Source of the DNA: Bacillota bacterium
GTDB taxonomy: Bacteria; Bacillota; Desulfotomaculia; Desulfotomaculales; Pelotomaculaceae
Reading direction: 5' to 3'
Assembly (NCBI GenBank): GCA_029555205.1
Contig: JAKPTB010000010.1
Span: 20,410 to 84,409 of the forward strand
DNA: 64,000 nt
The notes under the pieces were generated by a model. The model was not told the origin of the DNA and did not search any database. It worked only from the letters and a program-made list of their open reading frames with translations. Below are positions 25,943 to 35,379 of the stretch, piece after piece. Position 1 is the first letter of the stretch. Each line of letters opens with the position of its first letter. A program made the translations under genes and the position numbers.

Positions 25943-27025
25943 TTATCTGTTAAAAAAATCAAAAAGGTTTCTTTTCCTGGCCTTTTCCTCCTCGGCCAAC
26001 CGGTCATAGGTAACGGTTGCCATAGCCTGGCCGGCAAAATCGTTAATAACAATTGTCTCATAGGAAAAAGTACGGGCAATTTCCCCCGCCCTGATGGCGG
26101 CATTTTGGAACCTTTCAAAAGATTCCCTGGAGGCCCGGAGATCGCTGGTCCAGATTCCCAGGGAACGGTATCGTTCAATTGAATCTACAAGGATCTCCCG
26201 GTCAAGATTGGGGAACGACGGCAGGACTGCATCCGCTGCCTCCCCGGCACTGTGCTGGTCCAGCCACAGGAGTGCCTTGTAAACAGCATTTGTGAACTGC
26301 TGAATAGCCTCAGGTTTTGAATTAATATAATCAGGCAGGGCCGCATAAGCTGTAACCGCCATGTCCCCTGCCGCCTGCCCCACTGAAGCTGCCACCCTGC
26401 CGTAGCCTTTCCTTTCGGCAATACTGGCATCAGGTTCCAGCACTTGAATATAATGCCCTGTTCCGGCGCGAAAAGCCCCCATACGAAGTTTAGCGGGGAT
26501 GTTGTAATAGATGGTTACCGCCCTGAAAGGTGGCAAACCCTGACTCCTTAAAACATCCTCCAGGGCGATGACTGAACTGTCGTCCTGAGAACCGCTGATA
26601 ATGGTTTTATTTTTCAAGTTATTCCACTGGAATTCAGCCGGGTCCTTTCTGGACAGGAGCAGCGAGCCGTCTTTTTTGGCAATGGCGGCAAAAATTTTAG
26701 GTTGGGGCGTCTGGGCATTGGGGCTGAAAATAATTTTCTGCAGGCCGCACAGGGCAATGTCGGCCCTGCCGTCAAGCAGGGCTGCGCGGATGGCCTCGGG
26801 GCTGGCTGTTGATATCTCTACAACAAGGTTTTGTTCTTTAAAAAAGCCCAGGTTTAAGGCCAGATACTGGGGAAGGAAGTAAGGCGAGCGTACGGACTCC
26901 ATTACCCTGATAGTATAAATTGGAGCGCTGGGAGGCCTGAGGATACTCCGGGTAAGGAAAGTCACCGGAATCAGGAGAACCAGGATCATGAGCAAAAAAA
27001 TAAGTCTTTTTTTTCTGGGATTCAT
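25943..27025 (-). CDS. ABC transporter substrate-binding protein of the NMT1/SsuA type
   Basis: A 360-residue extracellular solute-binding protein with an N-terminal membrane anchor (about residues 6-28, no clear lipobox). FLPQYLALNLGFFKEQNL, the LLDGRADIALCGLQ segment and the hinge-like layout are typical of the NMT1/THI5-SsuA family, which binds taurine, sulfonates, thiamine precursors or similar. No permease or ATPase gene is adjacent, so its partner and ligand are unknown. I start at ATG 27025 with GGAGG about ten bases upstream; the open frame from 27091 has no ribosome binding site. Confidence 0.82.
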   Translation of the reverse strand: MNPRKKRLIFLLMILVLLIPVTFLTRSILRPPSAPIYTIRVMESVRSPYFLPQYLALNLGFFKEQNLVVEISTASPEAIRAALLDGRADIALCGLQKIIFSPNAQTPQPKIFAAIAKKDGSLLLSRKDPAEFQWNNLKNKTIISGSQDDSSVIALEDVLRSQGLPPFRAVTIYYNIPAKLRMGAFRAGTGHYIQVLEPDASIAERKGYGRVAASVGQAAGDMAVTAYAALPDYINSKPEAIQQFTNAVYKALLWLDQHSAGEAADAVLPSFPNLDREILVDSIERYRSLGIWTSDLRASRESFERFQNAAIRAGEIARTFSYETIVINDFAGQAMATVTYDRLAEEEKARKRNLFDFFNR

Positions 27026-27164
27026 GGACCAAAACCTCCAGTATTTATCTTTAAAAAATACTATTTTCAGGTGGAGGTTTTCATGCTTCAAATTTAAAGG
27101 TTGTCCGCATAAAAGAAAGTCACCGGCATAGAATTTAGAAAAGCCTCTAAAGGGGGTTTCAGGT

Positions 27165-27632
27165 TTGAAGGGCTATACTTTTATGCGCTGGTCCAAACAG
27201 GGGGTTCCTGTATCTGGAAAAATTAGATGCAGGGCTGTTATGGCGGGCCTGGCCCGGGCCTTTAGCGCCACTCTGGCTTTATGTGCTCTAATGTTCACAT
27301 GGGTAGTGCTGTCTGCAGGACTAACTTATGATTTTAGTGATTTTGTTGCAGCGGGCACACTTCTGGCAGCGGTGCTGGGCGGGTTTGCCGGCGGGAGGGC
27401 CGCGGGTACACTGGGCTCGCTGCATGGCTTCATAACTGGTCTGCTCTACGGGTTATTCCTGTCGGCTCTTGTTATGATCGGCTGCGAGGGAAGTTACTCA
27501 GCATTGGGCCTGGTTTTCCGCACTCTGGTTCTGGGGGTGGCAGGCACCGCCGGAGGGATCCTGGGAGTTAATCTGAGCAGTAAAGTTGTGCTGGTCCCGA
27601 AAAGGGGGGCGAAAAGACAGCCCGGGCTTTAG
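27165..27632 (+). CDS. TIGR04086 family membrane protein
   Basis: A 155-residue protein with four transmembrane helices rich in Gly and Ala. The GGFAGGRAAGTLGSLHGFITGLLYGL pattern, split here as GGFAGGRAAG and HGFITGLLYG, is typical of the TIGR04086/YrzE family, of unknown function. The start may be TTG 27165 (GGGGG upstream) or ATG 27183. A GC-rich hairpin at 27622-27639 follows the stop. Confidence 0.72.
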   Translation: MKGYTFMRWSKQGVPVSGKIRCRAVMAGLARAFSATLALCALMFTWVVLSAGLTYDFSDFVAAGTLLAAVLGGFAGGRAAGTLGSLHGFITGLLYGLFLSALVMIGCEGSYSALGLVFRTLVLGVAGTAGGILGVNLSSKVVLVPKRGAKRQPGL

Positions 27633-27740
27633 GGCCCGGTGCTTTAAATCAGTGATAAAAAGCTCCTGTTATTTATGTGCAGGTTAACCCTGGGTCGATA
27701 CGAAAAGGAAAAGGATAAAAATAATAAACACCAGTTTTAC

Positions 27741-28571
27741 TTATTGATAGTTTCTGATAACCAGTTCAGTGATCGGGCCCCGGCCTTCAGCTTTGCAGTT
27801 TATGGCCCGTCTGGCTTTGACTTCCACAAGGTTATAACCCCTGTACAGCTCACGGATAAATGGAGTGTCGGAATTGCTGAGCATCACCCTGCAACCCTTT
27901 TGATCGAGGTTCTGAAAGGCCCTGGCCAGCCGGCGTTGCTCCTCTTCCCCGAAGGAATCAGCTACATAGCTGGTGAAACGGGCTGTTTCGGACAGCGGAT
28001 AGTAGGGTGGATCCAGATACACGAACATCCCCGGTTCAGTTTCTTCAAGCGCCAGTGAGAAATCACCGCACAGGATCCTGGTTTTCTTAAGCCTGGCGCT
28101 GACCAGGAAAAGGTCCTGTTCGTGGACGAGCCGCCTGTTTTTGTAACGGCCGTAGGGCACGTTGTGGATGCCCCTGCTGTTAACCCGCCAGAGACCGTTA
28201 TACCCGTACTTGTTCAGGTACAAAAAACGCGAGGCTCTTTCCAGAGAGGTCATCTGCGCCGGGTCCAGGCTTCTCACCCGGTAATAATACTCTTCAGTGT
28301 TGACGTGTCTTCGGAGATCGGCAAGCAGCTCTTCAGGATGGTCCCGGACCACCTGGTAAAAGTTCATAAGTTCCTCGTTTTTATCAGAAATTATGGCCCC
28401 GGCAGGGTTTAGGTGAAAAAAAACCGCTCCGCTGCCGAAGAAAGGCTCCACCAGGAAGTTCACATTTGCGGGGAAAAGAAACAGGAATTGAGCAATAAGC
28501 CGGCTCTTACCGCCGGCCCATTTGATTAGAGGCTTTAAAGGAAGATTTTGCTTCCGGTAACAGTGGGGCAT
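27741..28571 (-). CDS. dam: Dam-type DNA adenine methyltransferase
   Basis: A 276-residue N6-adenine methyltransferase of the alpha-class Dam family. KWAGGKSRL near the N-terminus binds S-adenosylmethionine, VEPFFGSGAVF is motif I, and DPPYYPLS is the catalytic motif IV. The Dam family usually methylates GATC; the specificity here is inferred, not shown. No restriction gene is adjacent, so it is likely a solitary regulatory or repair-related methylase. GAGAGGAC precedes the ATG. Confidence 0.88.
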   Translation of the reverse strand: MPHCYRKQNLPLKPLIKWAGGKSRLIAQFLFLFPANVNFLVEPFFGSGAVFFHLNPAGAIISDKNEELMNFYQVVRDHPEELLADLRRHVNTEEYYYRVRSLDPAQMTSLERASRFLYLNKYGYNGLWRVNSRGIHNVPYGRYKNRRLVHEQDLFLVSARLKKTRILCGDFSLALEETEPGMFVYLDPPYYPLSETARFTSYVADSFGEEEQRRLARAFQNLDQKGCRVMLSNSDTPFIRELYRGYNLVEVKARRAINCKAEGRGPITELVIRNYQ

Positions 28572-28706
28572 AATAGTCCTCTCTAACTAATTAGTTTAAT
28601 ATGATGCATAAATCACTCCGGCTAAGATATTATATCATTAACTGCGGGGAAGTCCTACCTGCTCAAAAAAGTGTTTAGAAGATTCCACAAATTAAGGAGA
28701 TCTCAG

Positions 28707-28735
28707 TTGACACGGCCCTTTAAAATCGTTAAGAT
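28707..28735 (+). promoter_or_regulatory. Promoter of the valS T-box transcript
   Basis: TTGACA (28707-28712), a 17-bp spacer and TAAGAT (28730-28735). Expected start is near 28742. The inverted repeat 28711-28764 overlaps it. Confidence 0.7.
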
Positions 28736-28764
28736 ATTTTGTAAGTCATATTTTAAAGGCCGTG
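28711..28764. repeat. Long inverted repeat over the valS promoter
   Basis: CACGGCCCTTTAAAAT (28711-28726) is repeated in inverse at 28750-28764 with a single extra C, separated by 23 bases. No T run follows, so it is not a terminator in this orientation. It spans from the -35 element to about +22. Confidence 0.8.
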
Positions 28765-28794
28765 AAAGGGAGGGGAAGGATTCCCCGGGCTATG

Positions 28795-29086
28795 GCAGTT
28801 GGCCGTTTTTAGAGAGGGAGATCCGAGGCTGCAAGGTTTCCTGCCCGTTCCGTTCCCGTCGCCCTTGAGCCCCCGCGCAGAAACTTAAGTAAGCCCGGGC
28901 GGGTTGGCCCGTTACAGCCGGCGAGAGCTGCCAGTATTGAATTTGCCCTTAATTGATTTTTTTAAGGAATTCATGATAGGGTACGGGTACCAGCCTTTAT
29001 TCCGGATAATTCAGTATTGGCTGGAATCAGGGTGGTACCGCGGATGATTCCCTCATCCGTCCTTGAGAGACGGAAGGGGGTTTTTT
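28795..29086 (+). promoter_or_regulatory. T-box riboswitch controlling valS, specifier GTC (Val)
   Basis: The AGAGAG stem I motif lies at 28811, a specifier GTC at 28858-28860 (followed by GCCCTTGAGC) and the conserved T-box AGGGTGGTACCGCGG at 29029-29043. A terminator stem (29050-29080) ends in TTTTTT. Uncharged tRNA-Val (GAC) should stabilise the antiterminator and allow valS transcription. Confidence 0.92.
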
Positions 29087-29124
29087 GTTGCGGATCTATT
29101 ACATCATGATGAGGAGTGAATTTC

Positions 29125-31779
29125 TTGGCCAGAGCGGACATACCGATTACCTACGACCCCCGTTCGGTAGAGGATAAATGGTATAAATACTGGGAAGAAA
29201 ACGGATTCTTCCACTCCGTTGTAAACCCCGAGCAGGAACCGTTCTGTATTGTCATGCCCCCGCCCAATGTAACCGGCCAGCTGCATATGGGACATGCCCT
29301 GGACAATACCCTTCAGGACATACTTACCCGCTGGAGAAGGATGCAGGGTTATAACGCCCTCTGGGTTCCAGGCACCGACCACGCCGGTATCGCCACTCAG
29401 GCCAGGGTGGAAGAACAGCTGGTGAAGGAAGGCACAAACCGCCATGAACTGGGACGTGAAGAATTTTTAAAAAGAGTGTGGGCCTGGAAGGAACAGTACG
29501 GCAACCGGATCACCACCCAGTTGCGCAAACTGGGTTCTTCCTGCGACTGGCAGCGGGAGCGTTTTACCATGGACGAGGGGTGCTCCGAAGCAGTGCTGGA
29601 GGTATTTATCAAACTTTATGAGCGGGGTTTGATTTACAGGGGCTACTATATTACCAACTGGTGCCCCAAGTGTCATACCACTATCTCCGATATTGAGGTG
29701 GAGCACCTGGATCGCCCCGGGCACCTCTACCACGTCAGATATCCTTATAAAGACGGGAAGGGGGGGATCGTTGTCGCCACAACCCGCCCGGAAACCATCC
29801 TGGGCGACGTTGCTGTGGCTGTACACCCGGGGGACGAACGCTATGCCGGCGTTGTGGGGAAAAAGCTGGTGCTACCCCTGGTGGGACGGGAGATGCCGGT
29901 CATTGCCGATGAGTATGTGGATCCCTCCTTCGGTACAGGGGCCGTCAAGATTACCCCGGCCCACGATCCCAACGACTTCGAAGTAGGTCTGAGGCACAAC
30001 CTGCCCCAGGTTATTGTTATTGATAAGGAAGGAAAGATGAGCGAGGAAGCCGGCCCCCGCTACCGGGGCCTGGATCGTTACGAATGCCGCAAACGGATTG
30101 TACGGGACCTTGATGCAGGCGGTTACCTGCTCAAGACGGAGGACCACGCCCACGCAGTGGGGCATTGCTACCGCTGCAACACTGTAATTGAGCCCATGCT
30201 TTCACGCCAGTGGTTCGTAAAGATGAAGCCCCTGGCTGAACCTGCCATCGAGGCTGTCAAGGACGGCCGGATCCGGTTTGTTCCGGAGCGGTTTACCAAA
30301 ATCTATTTGAACTGGATGGAAAATATCCGCGACTGGTGCATATCCCGCCAGCTCTGGTGGGGTCACCGCATACCGGTCTGGTACTGCCGGGACTGTGAGG
30401 AGATGATCGTTTCCAAAAAGCCGGTAGCCCGCTGCACCCGGTGCGGCAGCAGCAACTGCGAGCAGGACCCCGACGTGCTGGATACCTGGTTTTCCTCGGC
30501 GCTCTGGCCCTTTTCAACACTGGGCTGGCCCAGGAAGACACTGGACCTGGCTTATTATTACCCTACTACAGTGATGGTTACGGGCAGGGATATAATCTTT
30601 TTTTGGGTTGCCCGGATGATTTTTTCCGGCCTGGCCTTTATGAACGAAGTTCCCTTCCGGGATGTCTTTATCCATGGACTGGTGATGGACGCCCTGGGCC
30701 GGAAAATGAGCAAGTCCCTGGGTAATGGTGTAGACCCCATTGATGTTATTGAGTCCCACGGAGCGGACAGTCTGCGGTTCATGCTGGTGACCGGCAACAC
30801 ACCAGGGAACGATTTGCGTTTCCATTTCGAGAGATTGGAGGGGGCGCGCAACTTTGCCAATAAACTCTGGAACGCCTCCCGCTTCGCCTTGATGAACCTG
30901 GAAGATTATGACCCTGCCGGAAGGCCCGGGCCATATACCCTGGCTGACCGCTGGATCCTCAGCCGCTACCAGAAAATGGCCGGGGAGGTTACCCGTTTTC
31001 TGGAGGCCTACGAACTGGGAGAAGCAGCCCGGGTTCTCTATGAGTTTACCTGGAGTGAATTTTGCGACTGGTATATTGAGCTTTCTAAACCCAGGCTCTA
31101 CGGTAAAACCAGTCCTCCGGACCGGGCAACCGCCCAGCATGTGCTGGCTTCAGTTTTAAAAGGGACCCTGGAGCTCCTTCATCCCTTCATGCCGTTCATT
31201 ACAGAAGAAATCTGGCAGCACCTGCCCGGCAGGGGCCTTACCATCATGCGCGCGCCCTGGCCGGAGCCCCGCCCGGAGCTCAAAGACAACGAGGCGGAAA
31301 AGGAAATGGAGGTACTTATGGACATTACCAGGGCCATCCGCCATATCCGCAGTGAAATGAATGTTCCTCCCGGCCGCAGGGCGGAAGTGCTGCTGGCTGT
31401 TCCTGCGCCTAACCTCCGTGTCCTGCTGAAAAAATCGGGCTCTTACATCAGTGTGCTGGCTGGAGCTGACCTGAAAGTATTTCCCGCCCTGGAAAAGGCT
31501 CCGGAACAGGCTGCCCACGCGGTAACCCGGGGTGTAGAGATATTTGTCCCCTTAAAAGGCCTGATCGATGTGGACAGGGAAACCGCCCGGCTGAAAAAAG
31601 AACTGGCTTCGGTGGAAAAGGACCTGGCGCGAGTGCGGGGCAAGCTGGGCAATCCCGGTTTTTTGGGCAAGGCCCCGGCTGATGTGGTGGCAAAGGAGAG
31701 AGCCAAAGAGAGTGAGCTTTCCCAAAAGCAGTCTGCTATAGGAGAAAGGCTGGCCATGCTGGAAGGTACTTCAGTATAG
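29125..31779 (+). CDS. valS: Valyl-tRNA synthetase
   Basis: A roughly 884-residue class Ia synthetase that charges tRNA-Val. The HMGH signature lies in [11 protein letters not shown], the editing domain contains [10 protein letters not shown], zinc-type cysteine pairs follow (CHRC-like segments at CYRC, CRDC and CTRC), and KMSKS is in [11 protein letters not shown]. The C-terminal coiled-coil arm (about residues 815-880) is typical of ValS. I choose TTG 29125, eight bases after AGGAG; the GTG at 29116 overlaps that site. Regulated by the upstream T-box. Confidence 0.97.
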   Translation: MARADIPITYDPRSVEDKWYKYWEENGFFHSVVNPEQEPFCIVMPPPNVTGQLHMGHALDNTLQDILTRWRRMQGYNALWVPGTDHAGIATQARVEEQLVKEGTNRHELGREEFLKRVWAWKEQYGNRITTQLRKLGSSCDWQRERFTMDEGCSEAVLEVFIKLYERGLIYRGYYITNWCPKCHTTISDIEVEHLDRPGHLYHVRYPYKDGKGGIVVATTRPETILGDVAVAVHPGDERYAGVVGKKLVLPLVGREMPVIADEYVDPSFGTGAVKITPAHDPNDFEVGLRHNLPQVIVIDKEGKMSEEAGPRYRGLDRYECRKRIVRDLDAGGYLLKTEDHAHAVGHCYRCNTVIEPMLSRQWFVKMKPLAEPAIEAVKDGRIRFVPERFTKIYLNWMENIRDWCISRQLWWGHRIPVWYCRDCEEMIVSKKPVARCTRCGSSNCEQDPDVLDTWFSSALWPFSTLGWPRKTLDLAYYYPTTVMVTGRDIIFFWVARMIFSGLAFMNEVPFRDVFIHGLVMDALGRKMSKSLGNGVDPIDVIESHGADSLRFMLVTGNTPGNDLRFHFERLEGARNFANKLWNASRFALMNLEDYDPAGRPGPYTLADRWILSRYQKMAGEVTRFLEAYELGEAARVLYEFTWSEFCDWYIELSKPRLYGKTSPPDRATAQHVLASVLKGTLELLHPFMPFITEEIWQHLPGRGLTIMRAPWPEPRPELKDNEAEKEMEVLMDITRAIRHIRSEMNVPPGRRAEVLLAVPAPNLRVLLKKSGSYISVLAGADLKVFPALEKAPEQAAHAVTRGVEIFVPLKGLIDVDRETARLKKELASVEKDLARVRGKLGNPGFLGKAPADVVAKERAKESELSQKQSAIGERLAMLEGTSV

Positions 31780-31826
31780 ACAATTGCCTGGAATTGATTA
31801 GTAATATAACAATGAATCCAATGGTG

Positions 31827-31842
31827 CAGCCGGATCCGGCTG
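31827..31842. repeat. 16-bp perfect palindrome downstream of valS
   Basis: CAGCCGGATCCGGCTG lies 48 bp after the valS stop. A second small hairpin GGTGCGA/TCGCACC lies at 31883-31902 without a U tract. These are the only structures I see between valS and folC. Confidence 0.6.
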
Positions 31843-32035
31843 GAGCATGGGATCTTGAACAGATTTACCCTGTCAAGTTATAGGTGCGATTTTATTCGCA
31901 CCAAATTTATTGTTCTTTCATTTAATCCTAAGGGCAAGCTTTTAGTTTTCAGCACAAATGCTGCATCATACCTGTACGCCGGGTTTTCCCCTTACGTTTT
32001 GCTAATCTTGAGCCCTTTGCAGAGGAGCGATCAAC

Positions 32036-33328
32036 TTGAACTATCAGGAAGCCCTGGATTACCTCGCCAACCTGGCCAAGTTCGGGTTTAATTTCGGGCT
32101 TGGCCGGATTCAAGAGTTATTAAAGCGTCTGGACAACCCGCATCTCGCGTTGAAAGTAATCCACATCGGCGGAACAAACGGCAAGGGTTCCACTACAGCC
32201 ATGCTCTCCGCTATTCTGCAGGAGGGCGGGTACCGGGTTGGGGCCTTTACCTCGCCCCATCTGAAATCCTACACAGAACGATACCGGATTAACGGGGCGG
32301 AAATTTCAGGGGAACAGGTGGCAGTGCTGATCGATGAACTCCGGCCCCATCTGGAAGCCATGGTTGCGGAAGGATTTGAACATCCCACTGAATTTGAAGT
32401 GGGTACTGCCCTGGCCTTTCTTTATTTCAACCGGGAGAAGGTGGACTTCCTGGTTGTTGAGGTGGGCATGGGCGGAGCAATTGATTCCACAAATGTAGTA
32501 AAACCGCTGTTGTCAATCATTACCAACGTATCAATGGACCATATGGATTACCTGGGGCATACCATCGAGGAAATAACCCGGGTCAAAGCAGGGATTATCA
32601 AACCCGGTACGCCGGTGGTTACGGCGGCGGGCGGGGAGGCTCTGGAGGTTATTGAGAGTGTTTGTCTGGATAAGAAATCGCCCCTTTACGTAGTGGGAAG
32701 GGATTTCAGCTGGCAGCCTGCTGCCTGGAACCTTTCCGGCCAGGAATTTAGCCTGCGGGGCCGCAGGGGTTATTACGAAAAACTTTTCATACCCCTTCTG
32801 GGCAGGCACCAGCTGGTCAACGCAGCCACTGCTGTAGCTGCTGCAGAGGTTTTAATTGACCTGGGTGTATCCTTGAACGCCGACATGGTGCGCCGGGGAT
32901 TGGCCCGGACAAGGTGGCCCGGGAGAATGGAAATCGTGAGCCAAAAGCCCCTGGTAATTATTGACGGAGCCCACAATTACGACGGCGCCAGGTGTTTGCG
33001 CCAGGCGCTGAAGGATTATTTTCCGGGCCGGAGCATCGTCCTGGTCATCGGCATGCTGGGGGATAAGGAACGTGCCCGGGTCGCCGCCGAACTGGCTGGC
33101 GCGGCCAGGGCGGTGGTGGTGACCCGGCCCGATAACCCCAGGGCGCACAACTGGCGGGAACTGGCCGAAGAGGTCAGGAACTACGCATCCGAGGTCTACC
33201 TGCTGGAGGACACCGGGGAGGCTGTGCGCAAAGCACTGGCCCTCGCCGGACCGGAAGAAGTAGTTTTAATCACAGGCTCCCTTTACATGGTGGGCAGCGC
33301 CCGGGAAGTAATACTGGCGCAATCTTAG
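32036..33328 (+). CDS. folC: Bifunctional folylpolyglutamate synthase / dihydrofolate synthase
   Basis: A 430-residue Mur-ligase-fold enzyme that adds glutamate to folates. The P-loop is GTNGKGST (about residues 46-53), with FTSPHLKSYTERYRING after it, VVEVGMGGAIDSTN in the ATPase core and IIDGAHNYDGARCL in the C-terminal domain. The TTG start has GAGGAG nine bases upstream. It follows valS, the same order as in Bacillus. A weak hairpin with a T8 run at about 33451-33480 may terminate it. Confidence 0.95.
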   Translation: MNYQEALDYLANLAKFGFNFGLGRIQELLKRLDNPHLALKVIHIGGTNGKGSTTAMLSAILQEGGYRVGAFTSPHLKSYTERYRINGAEISGEQVAVLIDELRPHLEAMVAEGFEHPTEFEVGTALAFLYFNREKVDFLVVEVGMGGAIDSTNVVKPLLSIITNVSMDHMDYLGHTIEEITRVKAGIIKPGTPVVTAAGGEALEVIESVCLDKKSPLYVVGRDFSWQPAAWNLSGQEFSLRGRRGYYEKLFIPLLGRHQLVNAATAVAAAEVLIDLGVSLNADMVRRGLARTRWPGRMEIVSQKPLVIIDGAHNYDGARCLRQALKDYFPGRSIVLVIGMLGDKERARVAAELAGAARAVVVTRPDNPRAHNWRELAEEVRNYASEVYLLEDTGEAVRKALALAGPEEVVLITGSLYMVGSAREVILAQS

Positions 33329-33525
33329 CCGGCAGGGCTTCCTCCAGTTAATGTAGTTAATGTATTATAAAGAATCTATATAGAACCGGTGAACCATTGG
33401 CATCCACTTGGCATCGTTATGCCAGATTAAACAGGATCTATTAAAACAATATCCTTGCCTTAAAGGAGGATGTTGTTTTTTTTATTGAGACAGAGACTGA
33501 CATGTTTACGGCAATTTGGCAGATA

Positions 33526-33555
33526 TTCATAAACAAAAACTTTTTAGCCATAATA
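33526..33555 (+). promoter_or_regulatory. Possible sigma-F/sigma-G promoter of the ger operon
   Basis: TTCATA (33526-33531), a 17-bp spacer and CATAATA (33549-33555) resemble forespore promoters (-35 near GNATR, -10 near CATANTA), as expected for germinant receptor genes. The match is approximate. Confidence 0.35.
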
Positions 33556-33615
33556 TTAAAGATTATTCTATGAACTTTTCTTTCCTTAATTTTGCGGTTC
33601 CCGGAGGTTTGTGGT

Positions 33616-35379
33616 TTGGGAACAAATATATTATTCAGACTTCTTAAAAAAAGAGCGGCAAAAAAACCGGGACCCGGGCCGGACCGCCAGAATCCTCTTA
33701 AGGGCAAAGCGATCAGTAACGAGGATTTGAAAACCAGAAAAATTTCCAGGTACCTCAAGGAAAACAAGGAGTACCTGCTGGGCATCTTAGGTCAAAACGC
33801 CGATCTTATAACCAGGGAAATCAACCCGGGCTCTGGAAGTAGAACCATCTTGCTGGTTTACATGGAAACCCTGGTGGATAATAATGGAATTAGTGAGAGT
33901 GTTTTGAAACCGCTGATGCTGGAGCAATTCAAGGGTGGAATTGAGCGGCCGGATGAGGAATTTATTGAATTAATCGAAAAATCTATTATAACAGCTCCAG
34001 AAATCCGTTCGAAGGTTTATAACATGGACGATGTCACCGGTGCAGTTTTGTCCGGGACTGTAGCCTTATTTGTTGACGGGTGCGCTGAGGCTTTGCTAAT
34101 CGACCTCAAGGATTGGCCCCAGCGCGGTGTGGATAAAGCGGATATTGAAGTTGTTGTACGGGGTCCAAAGGAGAGTTTTACCGAAATCATTGATGTGAAT
34201 ACTGCCCTGGTCAGGCGCAGGCTGCGCTCGCCAAACCTGGTTATAGAAGGTCTGAAGCTGGGACGGGAGACAAATACTCCCATAGCCATTGCCTATCTGA
34301 AGGGAGTGGTTTCTCCAGAACTGGTCCAGGAAGTGAAGAGCCGGGTCGAGCGGATCGATATAGACGCAGTCATGGAAAGCGGCTATATCGAAGAGTTGAT
34401 TCAGGATGATCCCTATTCGCCCTTTCCGCAATTAGGCTACAGCGAAAGGCCGGACCGGATAGTATCGACCCTTTTGCAGGGGAGGGTGTGTATCTTTATT
34501 GACGGTACGCCGATGGTCCTCTATGTTCCTGTGGCGTTCACCGACATGTTGCAGAGTCCGGAGGATTATTATGAGCGTTACCACTACTCAACGGCGATCA
34601 GGCTTATGCGCTTTCTGGGATTAATAATTTCCTTGCTATTGCCATCATTTTACATTGCTATCACAACTTACCACCAGGAAATGATCCCGACTCAGCTCCT
34701 GATTAGCATCGTAGCCTACCGGGAAGGGGTGCCTTTCCCTGCCGTGCTGGAAGCCCTGATTATGGAAATGACCTTTGAAGCGCTGCGGGAAGCCGGGATC
34801 AGGCTCCCCCGCGCGGTGGGACAGGCCATCAGTATCGTAGGAGCCCTGGTCATAGGCCAGGCGGCGGTCCAGGCCGGTTTTGTCTCCCCGCTGATGGTTA
34901 TCATAGTTGCCTTAACCGGCATAGCTTCTTTCATGATCCCGGCCTATAACCAGGCCCTGTCCATGCGCCTGATTCGCTTTCCCCTGATGCTGCTGGCTGC
35001 CACCCTGGGTTTGTTCGGGGTGGTGACCGGATTACTGGGTATGCTAATCCATATGGCCGGCCTGCGCTCCTTTGGCATGCCTTATCTGGTGCCCCTGGCC
35101 CCGCTGAAAGTTTCCGATCTGAAAGACACCTTAGTCCGGGTTCCCTGGTGGGCTATGCATAAGCGCCCCACAGAGCTTGTTAAAAGGAATGTGCAGCGGA
35201 TGGCGCCGTCTTTAAAACCGCATCCTCCGGGAGAAGGCGGCAGTCAGTCTTCCGTCAATCCGGTTAAAAGAAATGCCGGCATCCGTTCCAACTCCCCGGA
35301 TTATGGCGGGTCAGGCAAAGATCAGGGGCCGGGCTCCGGTAATTCCCCCTCGAAAAGGAGTGGTGGGGGTGGGACTTAA
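33616..35379 (+). CDS. gerKA: Spore germination receptor subunit A (GerKA/GerAA)
   Basis: A 587-residue inner spore membrane protein. The soluble N-terminal domain (to about residue 275) contains YMETLVDNN and VYNMDDVTGAVLSG typical of GerA subunits. The DGTPMVLYVPVAF segment and about five membrane helices (about residues 335-495) follow, then a Gly/Ser/Pro-rich tail. A subunits, with B and C partners, detect germinants. I choose TTG 33616, eight bases after GGAGG. Its end overlaps gerKC by 11 bases. Confidence 0.93.
   Translation: MGTNILFRLLKKRAAKKPGPGPDRQNPLKGKAISNEDLKTRKISRYLKENKEYLLGILGQNADLITREINPGSGSRTILLVYMETLVDNNGISESVLKPLMLEQFKGGIERPDEEFIELIEKSIITAPEIRSKVYNMDDVTGAVLSGTVALFVDGCAEALLIDLKDWPQRGVDKADIEVVVRGPKESFTEIIDVNTALVRRRLRSPNLVIEGLKLGRETNTPIAIAYLKGVVSPELVQEVKSRVERIDIDAVMESGYIEELIQDDPYSPFPQLGYSERPDRIVSTLLQGRVCIFIDGTPMVLYVPVAFTDMLQSPEDYYERYHYSTAIRLMRFLGLIISLLLPSFYIAITTYHQEMIPTQLLISIVAYREGVPFPAVLEALIMEMTFEALREAGIRLPRAVGQAISIVGALVIGQAAVQAGFVSPLMVIIVALTGIASFMIPAYNQALSMRLIRFPLMLLAATLGLFGVVTGLLGMLIHMAGLRSFGMPYLVPLAPLKVSDLKDTLVRVPWWAMHKRPTELVKRNVQRMAPSLKPHPPGEGGSQSSVNPVKRNAGIRSNSPDYGGSGKDQGPGSGNSPSKRSGGGGT

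Noticed and set aside
31855..32091. 78-codon frame between valS and folC
   Set aside because: It overlaps the folC start, has no ribosome binding site and no domain.
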